Part shown: in pieces, positions 16,052-24,749 of the stretch | Numbering within the stretch: position 1 is the first letter of the stretch | How the letters are laid out: each line of letters begins with the position of its first letter | Origin: Blastococcus sp. TBT05-19 | Lineage (GTDB): Bacteria; Actinomycetota; Actinomycetes; Mycobacteriales; Geodermatophilaceae | Assembly (NCBI RefSeq): GCF_003319095.1 | Contig: NZ_QOHI01000004.1 | Coordinates: 248,001-312,000 of the forward strand | Reading direction: 5' to 3' | DNA: 64,000 bases | The notes under the pieces: model-generated | What the model was told of the DNA's origin: nothing | Database searches by the model: none | What the model saw: the letters and a program-made list of their open reading frames with translations, nothing else | Translations under genes and position numbers: made by a program

Positions 16052-17302
16052 TCAGTGCGCGGCGACCGGCTCCGGCCGGCCGAGCCGGACACCCACCGCG
16101 GCGGCCACGGAGAGCGCACCGAGCACGGTCAGCGCCGATCCGAGCCCGCCGATGGCACCCGTGAGGGCCAGGACCAGCAGCGGGCAGAAGAACTGGCCGA
16201 CGAAGAACGCCGACGTCCAGACGCCGGTGCCGCGGCCGCGCTGCTCGAAGGCGAGCGAGCCGAGGGCCCAGGTGAGCAGCGAGGGCAGCAGCAGCCCGTT
16301 GCCGACGCCGGTCACCACGGCGGCGGCGATGACGGCGGGGACCGACGTGGCGACGCCGAGGCCCAGGATGCCGACGCCGGAGAGCGCGAAGGCCAGGGGC
16401 ACCAGCACCGCCGGGCCGCGCTGCGCCAGCCGGCCGAAGAGCAGTCCGCCGACCGCCGTGCCGAGCGAGGCGACGGCGCTGGCGGCACCGATGGTCGCCG
16501 TCGACTCCACGCCGATGCCGTCGAGCACGAAGGACAGCTGCACGATCAGGACGTAGAAGACCAGGCCGCCCAGCAGCGACACGGCCACCGGAGCGCCGAC
16601 CCGGCGCCACGGCAGGGGCTCCAGCTTCCCCGTGCGAGCGGCGGCCTGCGCCTGCGGCGCGGGCTGCCAGATCAGCTTCGCGGCCGCCGCCGCGAGCGGC
16701 AGGCTGACCGCGTACAGCCAGAACGGCGTGCGCCAATCGGCCGCACCGAGCGCGCCACCGATCCCGAAGAAGAACGTGGCGGCGACGGTCGTGAACACGA
16801 CCTGGAGCCCGAAGTACTTCTCCCGCTTGGAGCCGTGGAAGTAGTCGGCGAGCAGCGTCGTGCAGCAGGTCATGATCGCCGCCTCGGTGAGCCCGAGGAG
16901 GACGCGGCTGGCGATGATCAGCTCGAGCGACGGCAGCCACAGCGGAGCGGTGCCGACGACCGCGTAGACGACCAGCGAGGAGACCAGCAGGCGCTTGCGG
17001 CCGACCCGGTCGACGATCCGGCCGGCGACCATCGCCGTGAGGCCGATGACCAGCGCGGGCGCGGTCAGCACGATCGGCGTGAGCGCCTCGACGCCCGGGG
17101 TGCCGGCGAAGGCGCGCTGGATGCTCGGGAGCACCGGCGCCAGCAGCACGGCGCCGAGGACGGCGAGGCAGCTGGAGAGCAGCAGGACCAGCGCCTGCGG
17201 ACGACCGGCGGGGCGGCCGGTGGCGGGGTCGACGGCGACCTCGCCGGCGAGGGTCTCCCCCGCCGTCCGGTCAGGGCTCAGGACGTTCTCCGACACGGGC
17301 AT
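16052..17302 (-). CDS. MFS transporter, probably aromatic acid uptake
   Basis: The product of about 416 residues has 12 predicted hydrophobic segments and the MFS loop motif GRIVDRVGRKRLL after helix 2. ATG 17302 (MPVSENVL) is preferred over an upstream in-frame start at 17341 because the extra residues are polar and poorly placed. It lies directly downstream of, and on the same strand as, the LysR gene, and opposite the meta-cleavage operon. It is therefore the likely importer of that operon's substrate. Confidence 0.8.
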   Translation of the reverse strand: MPVSENVLSPDRTAGETLAGEVAVDPATGRPAGRPQALVLLLSSCLAVLGAVLLAPVLPSIQRAFAGTPGVEALTPIVLTAPALVIGLTAMVAGRIVDRVGRKRLLVSSLVVYAVVGTAPLWLPSLELIIASRVLLGLTEAAIMTCCTTLLADYFHGSKREKYFGLQVVFTTVAATFFFGIGGALGAADWRTPFWLYAVSLPLAAAAAKLIWQPAPQAQAAARTGKLEPLPWRRVGAPVAVSLLGGLVFYVLIVQLSFVLDGIGVESTATIGAASAVASLGTAVGGLLFGRLAQRGPAVLVPLAFALSGVGILGLGVATSVPAVIAAAVVTGVGNGLLLPSLLTWALGSLAFEQRGRGTGVWTSAFFVGQFFCPLLVLALTGAIGGLGSALTVLGALSVAAAVGVRLGRPEPVAAH

Positions 17303-17380
17303 CTCCGATGACAGGGAGCCGATCCAGGTGATCGGCGTCACTGCCGCAGAAGTGTCAGGAGTGCGCCGTCCGAGCGGAAA

Positions 17381-18337
17381 TCACTTCTTCTGAGCCTGGG
17401 TATCAGTGAGGTCGATGACCGCCTCGGCCCCGACCGCCAGCTCCGCGGCCCGCAGCACGAGGTCCCGGAGGTAGCGGTGCTCGGGATCGTCGTCGAAGGC
17501 CGGGTGCCACCACATGGCCTCGATGAGGGGGGCGACCTCGAACGGGGGCGCCACCGACCGGATGCCGGCGTTCAGCGGCAGCTGGTCGACCAGGCGCCGC
17601 TGCAGCAGGGCGATCCGGTCGCTGCCGGCGATGAGGGTCGGGACGGTCAGGAAGTTCTCGTTGATGACCGTCACCTTCGGCTCGATGCCGAGCATGCGCA
17701 TCTGCCGCGCGGCCATCGTCGACGCCGTCTGCCCGTGGTAGGTGGCCACCCACGGCAGGGTCTCCAGGTCCTCGATGGTGAGCCCCTCGTCGGCGATCGG
17801 GTTGTCCGAGGCGAGGACGACGACCCACTCGTCCCGGTAGAGGTCCCGGTGCGAGACGTCGGTGACGAAGCCGTGCGGCATGAAGAGCAGGTCGGCGCCG
17901 AGCAGGGTCTGGTCGGCCCGCTCCACCAGCGCCGGTGAGTGCGGCGTGAGCCGCAGCCGGGTGTGCGGCGCCTCCTCGGACAGCAGCTCGGCGATCGTGT
18001 CGCCGAGGATGACGACGACGTAGTCGCTGACCAGCAGCGTGAACTCGCGGGTCGAGGACGCCGGGTCGAACTCCGGCTGCGCGGTGAAGACCCGCTCCAC
18101 CCCCGACAGCGCGATGCGGACGAGCTCCTTGAGCTGCACGGCCAGCGGGGTGAGCCGGTACTCGTTGCCGACCCGGCTGAGCAGCTCGTCCCCGAAGTGC
18201 CGCCGCAGCCGTGCCAGCGACGCCGACAGCGCCGGCTGGCTCAGCCCCATCTGCGCGGCGGCCCGCGTGACGCTGCGCTGCTGGAGCAGGGCGTCGAGGG
18301 AGACGAGCAGGTTGAGGTCCAGGCTCGCCAGGTTCAC
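17381..18337 (-). CDS. LysR-family transcriptional regulator
   Basis: The 318-residue protein has the N-terminal winged helix (LDLNLLVSLDALLQQRSVTRAA, then LSQPALSASLARLRR) and a periplasmic-binding-like effector domain from about residue 90. It is divergent from the cyclase/monooxygenase operon with a short shared control region. A TGATG-N5-CATCA dyad lies there, centred about 56 nt before the operon's likely start, the usual LysR activator position. The MFS gene follows on the same strand. It should sense the operon's substrate or an intermediate. Confidence 0.92.
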   Translation of the reverse strand: MNLASLDLNLLVSLDALLQQRSVTRAAAQMGLSQPALSASLARLRRHFGDELLSRVGNEYRLTPLAVQLKELVRIALSGVERVFTAQPEFDPASSTREFTLLVSDYVVVILGDTIAELLSEEAPHTRLRLTPHSPALVERADQTLLGADLLFMPHGFVTDVSHRDLYRDEWVVVLASDNPIADEGLTIEDLETLPWVATYHGQTASTMAARQMRMLGIEPKVTVINENFLTVPTLIAGSDRIALLQRRLVDQLPLNAGIRSVAPPFEVAPLIEAMWWHPAFDDDPEHRYLRDLVLRAAELAVGAEAVIDLTDTQAQKK

Positions 18338-18343
18338 GCCGCA

Positions 18344-18349
18344 ACGCTA
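18344..18349 (-). promoter_or_regulatory. Leaderless -10 box (TAGCGT) for the LysR gene
   Basis: TAGCGT on the minus strand ends 6 nt before GTG 18337. The nearby dyad at 18360-18374 falls around its -35, allowing autorepression. Confidence 0.55.
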
Positions 18350-18359
18350 TCGACGCCGC

Positions 18360-18374
18360 TGATGCCTGTCATCA
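18360..18374. promoter_or_regulatory. Probable LysR binding dyad (TGATG-N5-CATCA)
   Basis: Perfect 5-bp inverted repeat with a 5-nt spacer between the divergent LysR and cyclase genes. Its centre is about 56 nt upstream of GTG 18423 and about 30 nt upstream of the LysR start. Confidence 0.55.
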
Positions 18375-18409
18375 GACATCTCGTCTTCCCTCACCCGTGT
18401 GGGCCGCAC

Positions 18410-18415
18410 CACTCT
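18410..18415 (+). promoter_or_regulatory. Leaderless-type -10 box (CACTCT) for the meta-cleavage operon
   Basis: CACTCT ends 7 nt before GTG 18423 and fits the NANNNT pattern seen at many genes here. It supports GTG 18423 over GTG 18399 as the operon's first start. Confidence 0.35.
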
Positions 18416-18422
18416 CGGAGCC

Positions 18423-19421
18423 GTGCAGCCGTCTCCCGAACCCCTCGACCGGTCCGACCCCGAGGGCGCCATCGCCGCCGCCGCGAAGCGCTGCTCCAAC
18501 TGGGGTCGCTGGGGCGCCGACGACGTCATCGGCACGCTGAACTTCCTCACCGAGGACAAGCGGGTGGAGGGCGCCCGGCTGGTGCGCCGCGGGGCGAGCT
18601 TCTCGCTCTCGCAGGCCTTCGACACCGACGGCCCGCAGAAGGGCTGGCGCCGCCGGACCAACCCGGTGCACACGATGACCGACACCGGCACCGACGCCGA
18701 GCGCGGCGTGCAGGGGTTCCCGCACGGCATCGGCGGCGCCGACGACGTCATCTCGATGCCCCTGCAGTGCTCGACGCAGTGGGACGGTCTCGGGCACATC
18801 TTCGACCACGGCAACGCCTGGAACGGCCGTCGCGCGGGCGACGTCGTCACCAGCCTCGGCGACTCGGTGACCGGCATCGAGACGGTCGCCTCTCTGATCG
18901 CCGGGCGCGGCGTGCTGCTCGACGTCGGCCGGGCGATCGGCACCGGCGGCGAGCTGCCCGACGGGTTCGCCATCACCGCCGAGCACCTCGAGGCGACCAT
19001 CGCCGCCCAGGGCGCGTCCTCCCGCGTCGGCCGGGGTGACCTCCTGCTGGTGCGCACCGGCCGGCTGACCCGGGCCCGCCGGGACATCGCCGAGGGGCGC
19101 GGCTGGGGCGACTACGCCGGCGGTGCCGCCCCCGGCCTGTCCTTCACGACCGCCGACTGGCTGCACGGCAGCGAGGTCGCCGCCGTCGCCACCGACACCT
19201 GGGGCTTCGAGGTGCGGCCCAACGAGTTCGACGTGGCCTTCCAGCCGCTGCACCAGGTCGCCATCCCGAACATCGGCCTGTTCATCGGCGAGATGTGGGA
19301 CCTCGACGCGCTCGCCGCCGACTGCGCCCAGGACGGCGTCTACGACTTCTGGCTCACCGCGGCCCCGCTGCGCGTGACCGGCGCCGTCGGCGCACCCGTG
19401 AACCCGATCGCCGTCAAGTGA
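18423..19421 (+). CDS. Cyclase-family metal hydrolase (isatin hydrolase / kynurenine formamidase-like)
   Basis: The 332-residue protein is of the bacterial cyclase superfamily, metal-dependent hydrolases that open amide or lactone rings. The metal region reads STQWDGLGHIFDHGNAW, a variant of the usual HxGTHxDxxxH motif found in a long-chain subgroup, so metal use may differ. The opening AKRCSNWGRWG is typical of that subgroup. GTG 18423 is chosen because of a CACTCT box 7 nt upstream; GTG 18399 is the alternative. It is first in an operon with a flavin monooxygenase, an extradiol-type VOC enzyme and hydrolases, so it probably opens a cyclic precursor or product. Confidence 0.8.
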   Translation: MQPSPEPLDRSDPEGAIAAAAKRCSNWGRWGADDVIGTLNFLTEDKRVEGARLVRRGASFSLSQAFDTDGPQKGWRRRTNPVHTMTDTGTDAERGVQGFPHGIGGADDVISMPLQCSTQWDGLGHIFDHGNAWNGRRAGDVVTSLGDSVTGIETVASLIAGRGVLLDVGRAIGTGGELPDGFAITAEHLEATIAAQGASSRVGRGDLLLVRTGRLTRARRDIAEGRGWGDYAGGAAPGLSFTTADWLHGSEVAAVATDTWGFEVRPNEFDVAFQPLHQVAIPNIGLFIGEMWDLDALAADCAQDGVYDFWLTAAPLRVTGAVGAPVNPIAVK

Positions 19422-19431
19422 GGAGCACCCC

Positions 19432-20562
19432 GTGCCCGCTGTGAACACCGTCCTCGTCGTCGGCGCCGGCCTGGCCGGCGCCGCGACCGCGATCCGCCTC
19501 GCCGAGGCGGGCGTCGCCGTGGAGCTCGTGGAGATCAAGCCCGACCTCGCGGCGATCGGCTCGGGCATCACCCTGCAGGGGAACGCGCTGCGCGAGCTGC
19601 GCACCCTCGGCGTCTGGGAGCAGGTGCAGCGGGAGGGCTACGCCTTCGACGTGACCGGCATCCGGGCGCCGGACCCGCACGGCACGGTCGTCGCCGAGAT
19701 CCCCGACGCCAAGACCGGCGGCCCGGACCTGCCGGCCGCCATGGGCATGCCGCGACCGGCGCTGGCGCGCATCCTGTGCGAGCGTGCCACCGAGGTCGGC
19801 GTGAAGCTGCGCTACGGCACCACGCAAACCGGGCTCGTCCAGGACGACGCCGGCGTGGACGTCACCTTCGCCGACGGCTCGTCCGGCCGGTACGACCTGG
19901 TCGTCGGCGCCGACGGCGTGCGCTCCTGGACCCGCCGGGCCCTCGGCGTGAACCTGGAGACGCGCTCGGTGGGCATGGGGATCTGGCGCGCCTTCGGGCC
20001 GCGGCCCGCGAGCGTCACCCGCACCGACCTGTACTACGGCGGCCCGTCCTTCATCGCCGGCTACTGCCCCACCGGCGAGGACTCGCTCTACGCCTACATC
20101 GTCGAGCCGGCGCAGGACCGCAGCGGCCTCTCCCCCGACGAGCAGCTGGCCACCATGAAGCAGCTGTCGCAGGCCTACCACGGCCCGTGGGACGAGATCC
20201 GCGAGACGCTCACCGACCCGTCCCGGGTCAACTACACCTGGTTCGAGACGCACCTCCTCGACGAGCCGTGGAACCGCGGCCGGGCGGTGCTCGTCGGCGA
20301 CGCCGCGCACACCTGCCCGCCCACCATCGCCCAGGGCGGCGCGCAGGCCCTGGAGGACGCATTCGCGCTCACCGACCTGCTGCTCACCCGCGACGTCCTC
20401 GACCAGGACCTGTGGGACGCCTTCCACGCCCGCCGTCACGCCCGAGCGACGACCGTCGTCGAGGCCTCCAACCAGCTCGCGCAGTGGCAGCTCGACCACG
20501 TCCAGGGCGACATCCCGGGCCTGATGCGCTCGATCGCCCAGCTCACCAGCCAGCCTGCTTAA
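19432..20562 (+). CDS. FAD-dependent aromatic monooxygenase (salicylate/hydroxybenzoate hydroxylase type)
   Basis: The 376-residue single-component flavoprotein hydroxylase shows the N-terminal VVGAGLAGAATAIRLAE dinucleotide fold, the central VVGADGVRS (DG motif) and the late VLVGDAAHTCPP (GD motif binding FAD ribityl). GTG 19432 follows an AGGAG site, 10 nt after the cyclase. Such enzymes add a hydroxyl to an activated aromatic ring using NAD(P)H and O2, making the catechol-like substrate for the next gene's dioxygenase. The ring substrate is unknown. Confidence 0.88.
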   Translation: MPAVNTVLVVGAGLAGAATAIRLAEAGVAVELVEIKPDLAAIGSGITLQGNALRELRTLGVWEQVQREGYAFDVTGIRAPDPHGTVVAEIPDAKTGGPDLPAAMGMPRPALARILCERATEVGVKLRYGTTQTGLVQDDAGVDVTFADGSSGRYDLVVGADGVRSWTRRALGVNLETRSVGMGIWRAFGPRPASVTRTDLYYGGPSFIAGYCPTGEDSLYAYIVEPAQDRSGLSPDEQLATMKQLSQAYHGPWDEIRETLTDPSRVNYTWFETHLLDEPWNRGRAVLVGDAAHTCPPTIAQGGAQALEDAFALTDLLLTRDVLDQDLWDAFHARRHARATTVVEASNQLAQWQLDHVQGDIPGLMRSIAQLTSQPA

Positions 20563-20571
20563 GGAACCGCA

Positions 20572-21510
20572 ATGACCCAGCGCCTGATCACCCACCTGCG
20601 GCACGTCGACCTCGCCGTGCCCGACTTCCGCACGCAGCTCGACTTCTACTCCGGCACCTGGGGCCTGACGACCGAGCACACCGACTCCGGCCTGGCCTTC
20701 CTGGCCGCCGAGGGCTCGCCGGAGCAGTACATCGTGCGGCTGCGGGAGGCTCCCGACAAGCGGATCGACCTGATCGCCTTCGGCGCCGCCACCGCCGCCG
20801 ACGTCGACACCCTCGCCGGGCAGCTCGCCCGCGACGGCGTGCAGCTGATCGGTGAACCCGACACGCTGCAGACCCCCGGCGGCGGCTACGGCTTCCGGTT
20901 CTTCGACAACGAGGGCCGCACCGTCGAGATCAGCTCCGACGTGGCGGTCCGGCGGCACCGCGCCATCGAGGAGGGCGAGTCGATCCCGGTGCGGCTCTCG
21001 CACGTGGTCCTGAACTCCACGGACCCCGAGGGCACGGTCGCCTTCTACGACAAGCACCTGGGCTTCTCGCTGTCGGACACGCTCATGCACCCGCGGATGG
21101 GCAACATGATGTGGTTCCTGCGCACCAACGCCTGGCACCACAGCATGGCGATCGCGCGCGGCCCGCACGCCTCGCTGCACCACGCCTCGTTCGAGATGCG
21201 GGGCGTCGACGAGTACATGCGCGGCACCGGGCGGCTGCTCCGTGCCGGGGTGGAGAAGATCTGGGGCCCCGGCCGGCACCTGGCCGGCAACAACACCTTC
21301 AGCTACTTCCTCGACCCGCAGGGCAACACCGTCGAGTACACGACGGAGCTGGAGACCCTCGACGAGGACACCTGGCACCCGCACCTCTACGACATCAGCA
21401 ACCCCGAGGTCAGCGACCAGTGGGGCACGGCGAACGCGATGAACGAGTTCGTCGCGCAGAAGTCGTTCAACGACCCGGACAAGGGTCTCTTCGTCGCTCC
21501 CCCGGTCTGA
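20572..21510 (+). CDS. Two-domain VOC extradiol-type ring-cleavage dioxygenase
   Basis: The 312-residue protein has two vicinal-oxygen-chelate modules. The second holds a complete 2-His-1-Glu Fe(II) triad: His144 in RLSHVV, His203 or His204 in SLHHAS, and Glu255 in NTVEYT. That layout fits type I extradiol dioxygenases. The first domain (HLRHVDLAVPDF) lacks the set and is structural. An AAGGAA site precedes ATG 20572; its stop overlaps the FAH gene by one base. It probably cleaves the dihydroxy product of the preceding monooxygenase. Confidence 0.85.
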   Translation: MTQRLITHLRHVDLAVPDFRTQLDFYSGTWGLTTEHTDSGLAFLAAEGSPEQYIVRLREAPDKRIDLIAFGAATAADVDTLAGQLARDGVQLIGEPDTLQTPGGGYGFRFFDNEGRTVEISSDVAVRRHRAIEEGESIPVRLSHVVLNSTDPEGTVAFYDKHLGFSLSDTLMHPRMGNMMWFLRTNAWHHSMAIARGPHASLHHASFEMRGVDEYMRGTGRLLRAGVEKIWGPGRHLAGNNTFSYFLDPQGNTVEYTTELETLDEDTWHPHLYDISNPEVSDQWGTANAMNEFVAQKSFNDPDKGLFVAPPV

Positions 21511-22472
21511 TGCGGTTCGCCACCTGGGAGGCTGGAGGCCGCGTGCAGGCCGGCGTGGTGGAAGCCGCCGGCCTGCACGCCCTGCCCGACGGGCGCAGCA
21601 TCCTCGACCTGGTCCGCGCCGGGCTGCCGGCCGCCCTGGACGCGGGCGCCGCCGCGCTCGACGGCCCGGCCGTGCCGCTGGAGCAGGTGCGGCTGCTGCC
21701 GCCGCTGGCCGCGCCGACCGTGCGCGACTTCGTCGCCTTCGAGGAGCACGTCGAGGGCATGGTCGCGCCGAGCGGTGAGCCGGTGCCGCCGGAGTGGTAC
21801 CAGGCGCCGACGTTCTACTTCACCAACCCCTACGCGCTGGTCGGCGCGCACGACGACGTCGCGGTGCCGCCGGGGTCCCGGCGGTTCGACTTCGAGCTCG
21901 AGGTGGCGGTCGTCGTCGGCCGGGACGGCGCCTCGCTGTCACCGGAGCAGGCCCGCGACCACGTGTTCGGCTACACGATCCTCAACGACTGGTCCGCCCG
22001 CGACCTGCAGATGCGCGAGATGGCCGTGCGTCTGGGTCCGGCGAAGGGCAAGGACTCCGCGACCACGCTCGGGCCGTGGCTGGTGACCGCCGACGAGCTG
22101 GAGCCCTACCGGGACGCCGAGGGCTTCCTCGGCCTCGACATGCGGGTGCAGGTCAACGGCGTCGAGATCGGCCGGGACCTGCTGTCGAACATGGGCTGGC
22201 CGTTCGAGGAGCTGATCAGCTACGCCTCCCGCGGCACGCAGGTGCGCGCCGGCGACGTCCTCGGGTCGGGCACCTGCGGCAACGGCGGCTGCCTCGCCGA
22301 GCTCTGGGGCGTCCGGGGCGACGCCGCTCCCCCACCGCTGCAGGTCGGCGACGTCGTCGAGATGACCGTCGAGGGCCTCGGCACCATCCGCAACCGCGTG
22401 GTGGCCGGCCACGACCTCCCCCCGGTGCGCCCGGCCCGTCCGCGGCCGCGCACCCGTACGCGCACCCCCTGA
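21510..22472 (+). CDS. Fumarylacetoacetate hydrolase-family enzyme
   Basis: The 320-residue protein shows the FAH fold: PTVRDFVAFEEH, FYFTNPYALVG, RFDFELEVAVVVG with the metal-binding glutamates, LNDWSARDLQ and the GSGTCGNGG turn. Family members hydrolyse or decarboxylate beta-diketo acids such as fumarylpyruvate or 2-oxohept-3-enedioate after meta-cleavage. The start overlaps the dioxygenase stop (TGATG). A Pro/Arg-rich tail of about 20 residues ends the protein. It would process the ring-opened acid; exact reaction open. Confidence 0.88.
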   Translation: MRFATWEAGGRVQAGVVEAAGLHALPDGRSILDLVRAGLPAALDAGAAALDGPAVPLEQVRLLPPLAAPTVRDFVAFEEHVEGMVAPSGEPVPPEWYQAPTFYFTNPYALVGAHDDVAVPPGSRRFDFELEVAVVVGRDGASLSPEQARDHVFGYTILNDWSARDLQMREMAVRLGPAKGKDSATTLGPWLVTADELEPYRDAEGFLGLDMRVQVNGVEIGRDLLSNMGWPFEELISYASRGTQVRAGDVLGSGTCGNGGCLAELWGVRGDAAPPPLQVGDVVEMTVEGLGTIRNRVVAGHDLPPVRPARPRPRTRTRTP

Positions 22473-22486
22473 GAGAGGAACCACCC

Positions 22487-23662
22487 GTGTTCGAGTACTT
22501 CCCCACCGGTCCCTACACCTGGAACCTCGGCGTCGTCGCGACGCTGAACTCCGGCGGGCTCATCGACGAGGTCGACCGGGCCTGCCGGCCGATCAAGGAC
22601 GCCGCGAACGCCGGCGAGGACGCCGGCACACCAGACTTCCTGCGCGCCTGGACGGCGCTCACCGACCAGCTGGTCGCCCAGGCCGAGGAGGCCGAGAAGG
22701 CCGGGCACGTGCGCACCGCCGGGCAGCTGTGGTTCCGCGCCAGCAACTACCTCGCCCAGGCCGAGCGGATGCTGGCCCACTCCGACCCGAACCGGGTCCC
22801 GACCTACCGGCGGATGCTGGAGATCGCGCAGAAGGCCTTCGACACGCACAGCCCGGGCGTCACCCGCGTCGCGATCCCCTACCAGGGCACGACGCTGCCG
22901 GCCTACTTCAGCGAGGCGCCGGGCGACGGCCCGAAGCCGGTCGTCGTCCTGGTCAACGGCCTGGACTCCACCAAGGAGCACATGTACGCGTCGAACCACT
23001 GGGAGGAGCTGGCCGCCCGCGGCATCTCCTGCCTGATGCTCGACCAGCCCGGCACCGGCGAGTCGCTCCGGCTGCAGGGGCTCACCGCCCGGATCGACAC
23101 CGAGGTGTGGGCCGGCGCGGCGGTGGACTGGTTGGAGACCCGGGACGACGTCGACGCCTCCCGCATCGGCATCGTCGGCTGGTCGCTCGGTGGCTACTAC
23201 GCCCCCCGCGCGGCGGCGTTCGAGAAGCGCTTCGCGCTCTGCGTCGCCTGGGGCGCCAACCACGACTGGGGCTCGGTGCAGCGCCGGCGCAAGGAGCGCG
23301 AGGGCGAGCGCCCGGTCCCGCACTACTGGTCGCACGTACTCTGGGTGTGGGGGCAGGACGGAGACGAGAACCACCTCGACGGGTTCCTCGACTTCGCCGA
23401 CGACATCCACCTGGACGGCGTCGTCGAGCAGATCACCGTGCCGTTCCTGATCGCGCACGGGGAGAACGACCGGCAGATCCCCCTGGCGATGGCGCACCGC
23501 TCCTACGACCAGGCGGTCGGCTCGCCCAAGCGCGAGCTGCGGGTGTTCACCCCGGAGGAGGGCGCGACGGAGCACATCGGGCTGGACCACCTGCCGCACG
23601 TCAGCACCTTCGTCGCCGACTGGGTCGCCGACACCTTCGCCGAGCTGGGCGGCCGCGCCTAG
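22487..23662 (+). CDS. Alpha/beta hydrolase, C-C hydrolase type (dihydroxypseudooxynicotine hydrolase-like)
   Basis: The 391-residue hydrolase has a helical N-terminal cap of about 130 residues followed by the alpha/beta core. The nucleophile is GWSLGG, the acid lies in HGENDRQIP and the histidine in the EHIGLDH region. The size and cap resemble 2,6-dihydroxypseudooxynicotine hydrolase and DUF1100 esterases, which break C-C or ester bonds of aromatic substrates. GTG 22487 has a GAGAGAGGA site. Last gene of the operon; its TAG stop forms part of the next gene's -10 box. Confidence 0.85.
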   Translation: MFEYFPTGPYTWNLGVVATLNSGGLIDEVDRACRPIKDAANAGEDAGTPDFLRAWTALTDQLVAQAEEAEKAGHVRTAGQLWFRASNYLAQAERMLAHSDPNRVPTYRRMLEIAQKAFDTHSPGVTRVAIPYQGTTLPAYFSEAPGDGPKPVVVLVNGLDSTKEHMYASNHWEELAARGISCLMLDQPGTGESLRLQGLTARIDTEVWAGAAVDWLETRDDVDASRIGIVGWSLGGYYAPRAAAFEKRFALCVAWGANHDWGSVQRRRKEREGERPVPHYWSHVLWVWGQDGDENHLDGFLDFADDIHLDGVVEQITVPFLIAHGENDRQIPLAMAHRSYDQAVGSPKRELRVFTPEEGATEHIGLDHLPHVSTFVADWVADTFAELGGRA

Positions 23663-23665
23663 GGT
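23660..23665 (+). promoter_or_regulatory. Leaderless -10 box (TAGGGT) built on the upstream stop codon
   Basis: The TAG stop of the hydrolase (23660-23662) forms the first half of TAGGGT, 7 nt before ATG 23673. Confidence 0.5.
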
Positions 23666-23672
23666 CGGGTGC

Positions 23673-24158
23673 ATGGCCGACTCCTTCCCGACCGTCGCCG
23701 AGCTCGCCGCCGAGGAGGCGGAGCTGCAGCTCGACTCGTTCACCAACGACGACGCGTGGGAACTCGGCGCTGCGCTCGTGGCGGCCGCCCGCGCGGAGGC
23801 GGCGCCGGTGGCGGTCGAGATCGTCCGCAACGGGCACCGGCTGTTCTCGGTCGCCCTGACCGGGGCGACACCGGACAACGCCTCCTGGATCGAGCGGAAG
23901 TCCCGGGTGGTGCACCGGTTCGGGCACAGCTCCCTGCACGTCCGGCAGGCCAGCCGCGAACGAGGGACGACGTTCGAGGACGAGTTCGGCCTGGACCCGG
24001 CGCTGTACGCGGCGCACGGCGGGGCCCACCCGCTGCTGGTGCGCGGGGTGGGCCCTGTCGGCGTCGTGACGGTGTCCGGGCTCCCCCAGCTCGAGGACCA
24101 CCGCATGGTCGTCGAGGCGCTCCGGCGACACACCCTCGCCGGTCCGGCGCAGCGGTAG
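23673..24158 (+). CDS. UPF0303 / HbpS-fold protein
   Basis: The 161-residue protein belongs to the UPF0303 group of the GlcG/HbpS (DUF336-like) fold, some of which bind heme. Seen are the ELGAALVAAA helix, VEIVRNGHRLFSVAL strands, DNASWIERKSRVV and the VGVVTVSGLPQLEDH C-terminal signature. It trails the meta-cleavage operon but has its own likely leaderless start. A redox or heme-related role is inherited from the family and unproven. Confidence 0.75.
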   Translation: MADSFPTVAELAAEEAELQLDSFTNDDAWELGAALVAAARAEAAPVAVEIVRNGHRLFSVALTGATPDNASWIERKSRVVHRFGHSSLHVRQASRERGTTFEDEFGLDPALYAAHGGAHPLLVRGVGPVGVVTVSGLPQLEDHRMVVEALRRHTLAGPAQR

Positions 24159-24229
24159 GACACAACTCACCAACAGCACCAGACGGTTTCGTCCTCTTAT
24201 TGCCAGTGCGTGGCCGGCGAAGGTCTCAG

Positions 24230-24235
24230 TAGCGT
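24230..24235 (+). promoter_or_regulatory. Possible -10 box (TAGCGT) of the whiB gene
   Basis: TAGCGT lies 59 nt before ATG 24295, leaving a leader with a GAGGAG ribosome site. No -35 at standard spacing is seen. Confidence 0.35.
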
Positions 24236-24294
24236 TACGGACAGCAGTCGGGCCGTACCGGTCCGTCACCCAGACGCCGACCGAGGAGCTTCCC

Positions 24295-24711
24295 ATGCCT
24301 TCCTTCTCCCGCCCCGCCCTGACCCTGGTCCACGGCCAGTCCGCTCCCGAGCTCAGCTACGCCGAGCCCGCCTGGGACGCCGGCTGGGACGACCTGACCG
24401 AGTGGGACGCCGAGTCGCAGTGGGACGAGCCGGCCGCCGAGACGGCTCCGCTCTGGCCGCAGGCCGCCCCGGCCACCGGCGAGGAGTGGCGTCTGGACGC
24501 GCTGTGCGCCGAGACCGACCCCGAGGCCTTCTTCCCGGAGAAGGGCGGCTCGACCCGCGACGCCAAGCGCGTCTGCACCGGCTGCCCGGTGCGGGCCCAG
24601 TGCCTGGAGTTCGCCCTGGCCAACGACGAGCGCTTCGGCATCTGGGGCGGGCTGTCCGAGCGCGAGCGTCGCCGCGTGCGCGTGCAGCGCAACGGCTCGA
24701 TCAGCGCCTGA
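24295..24711 (+). CDS. whiB: WhiB-family [4Fe-4S] transcription factor
   Basis: The 138-residue protein has the four cluster cysteines (ALCAETDPE; RVCTGCPVRAQC), the FFPEKGG segment, the GIWGGLSERERRR turn and basic DNA-binding tail. The long acidic N-terminal extension of about 65 residues rich in Trp, Asp and Glu suits the WhiB2/WhmD branch linked to septation and sporulation. WhiB proteins work with the principal sigma factor and respond to O2 or NO. The subgroup assignment is less certain than the family. Confidence 0.9.
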   Translation: MPSFSRPALTLVHGQSAPELSYAEPAWDAGWDDLTEWDAESQWDEPAAETAPLWPQAAPATGEEWRLDALCAETDPEAFFPEKGGSTRDAKRVCTGCPVRAQCLEFALANDERFGIWGGLSERERRRVRVQRNGSISA

Positions 24712-24749
24712 CGCGCATCCCCGGGCGCCGCCCGGGGCACTGAGCGCCC

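Noticed and set aside
24295-24711. WhiB as regulator of the adjacent meta-cleavage operon
   Set aside because: A dedicated LysR with a fitting operator is present, and WhiB2-type proteins act in cell division and development.
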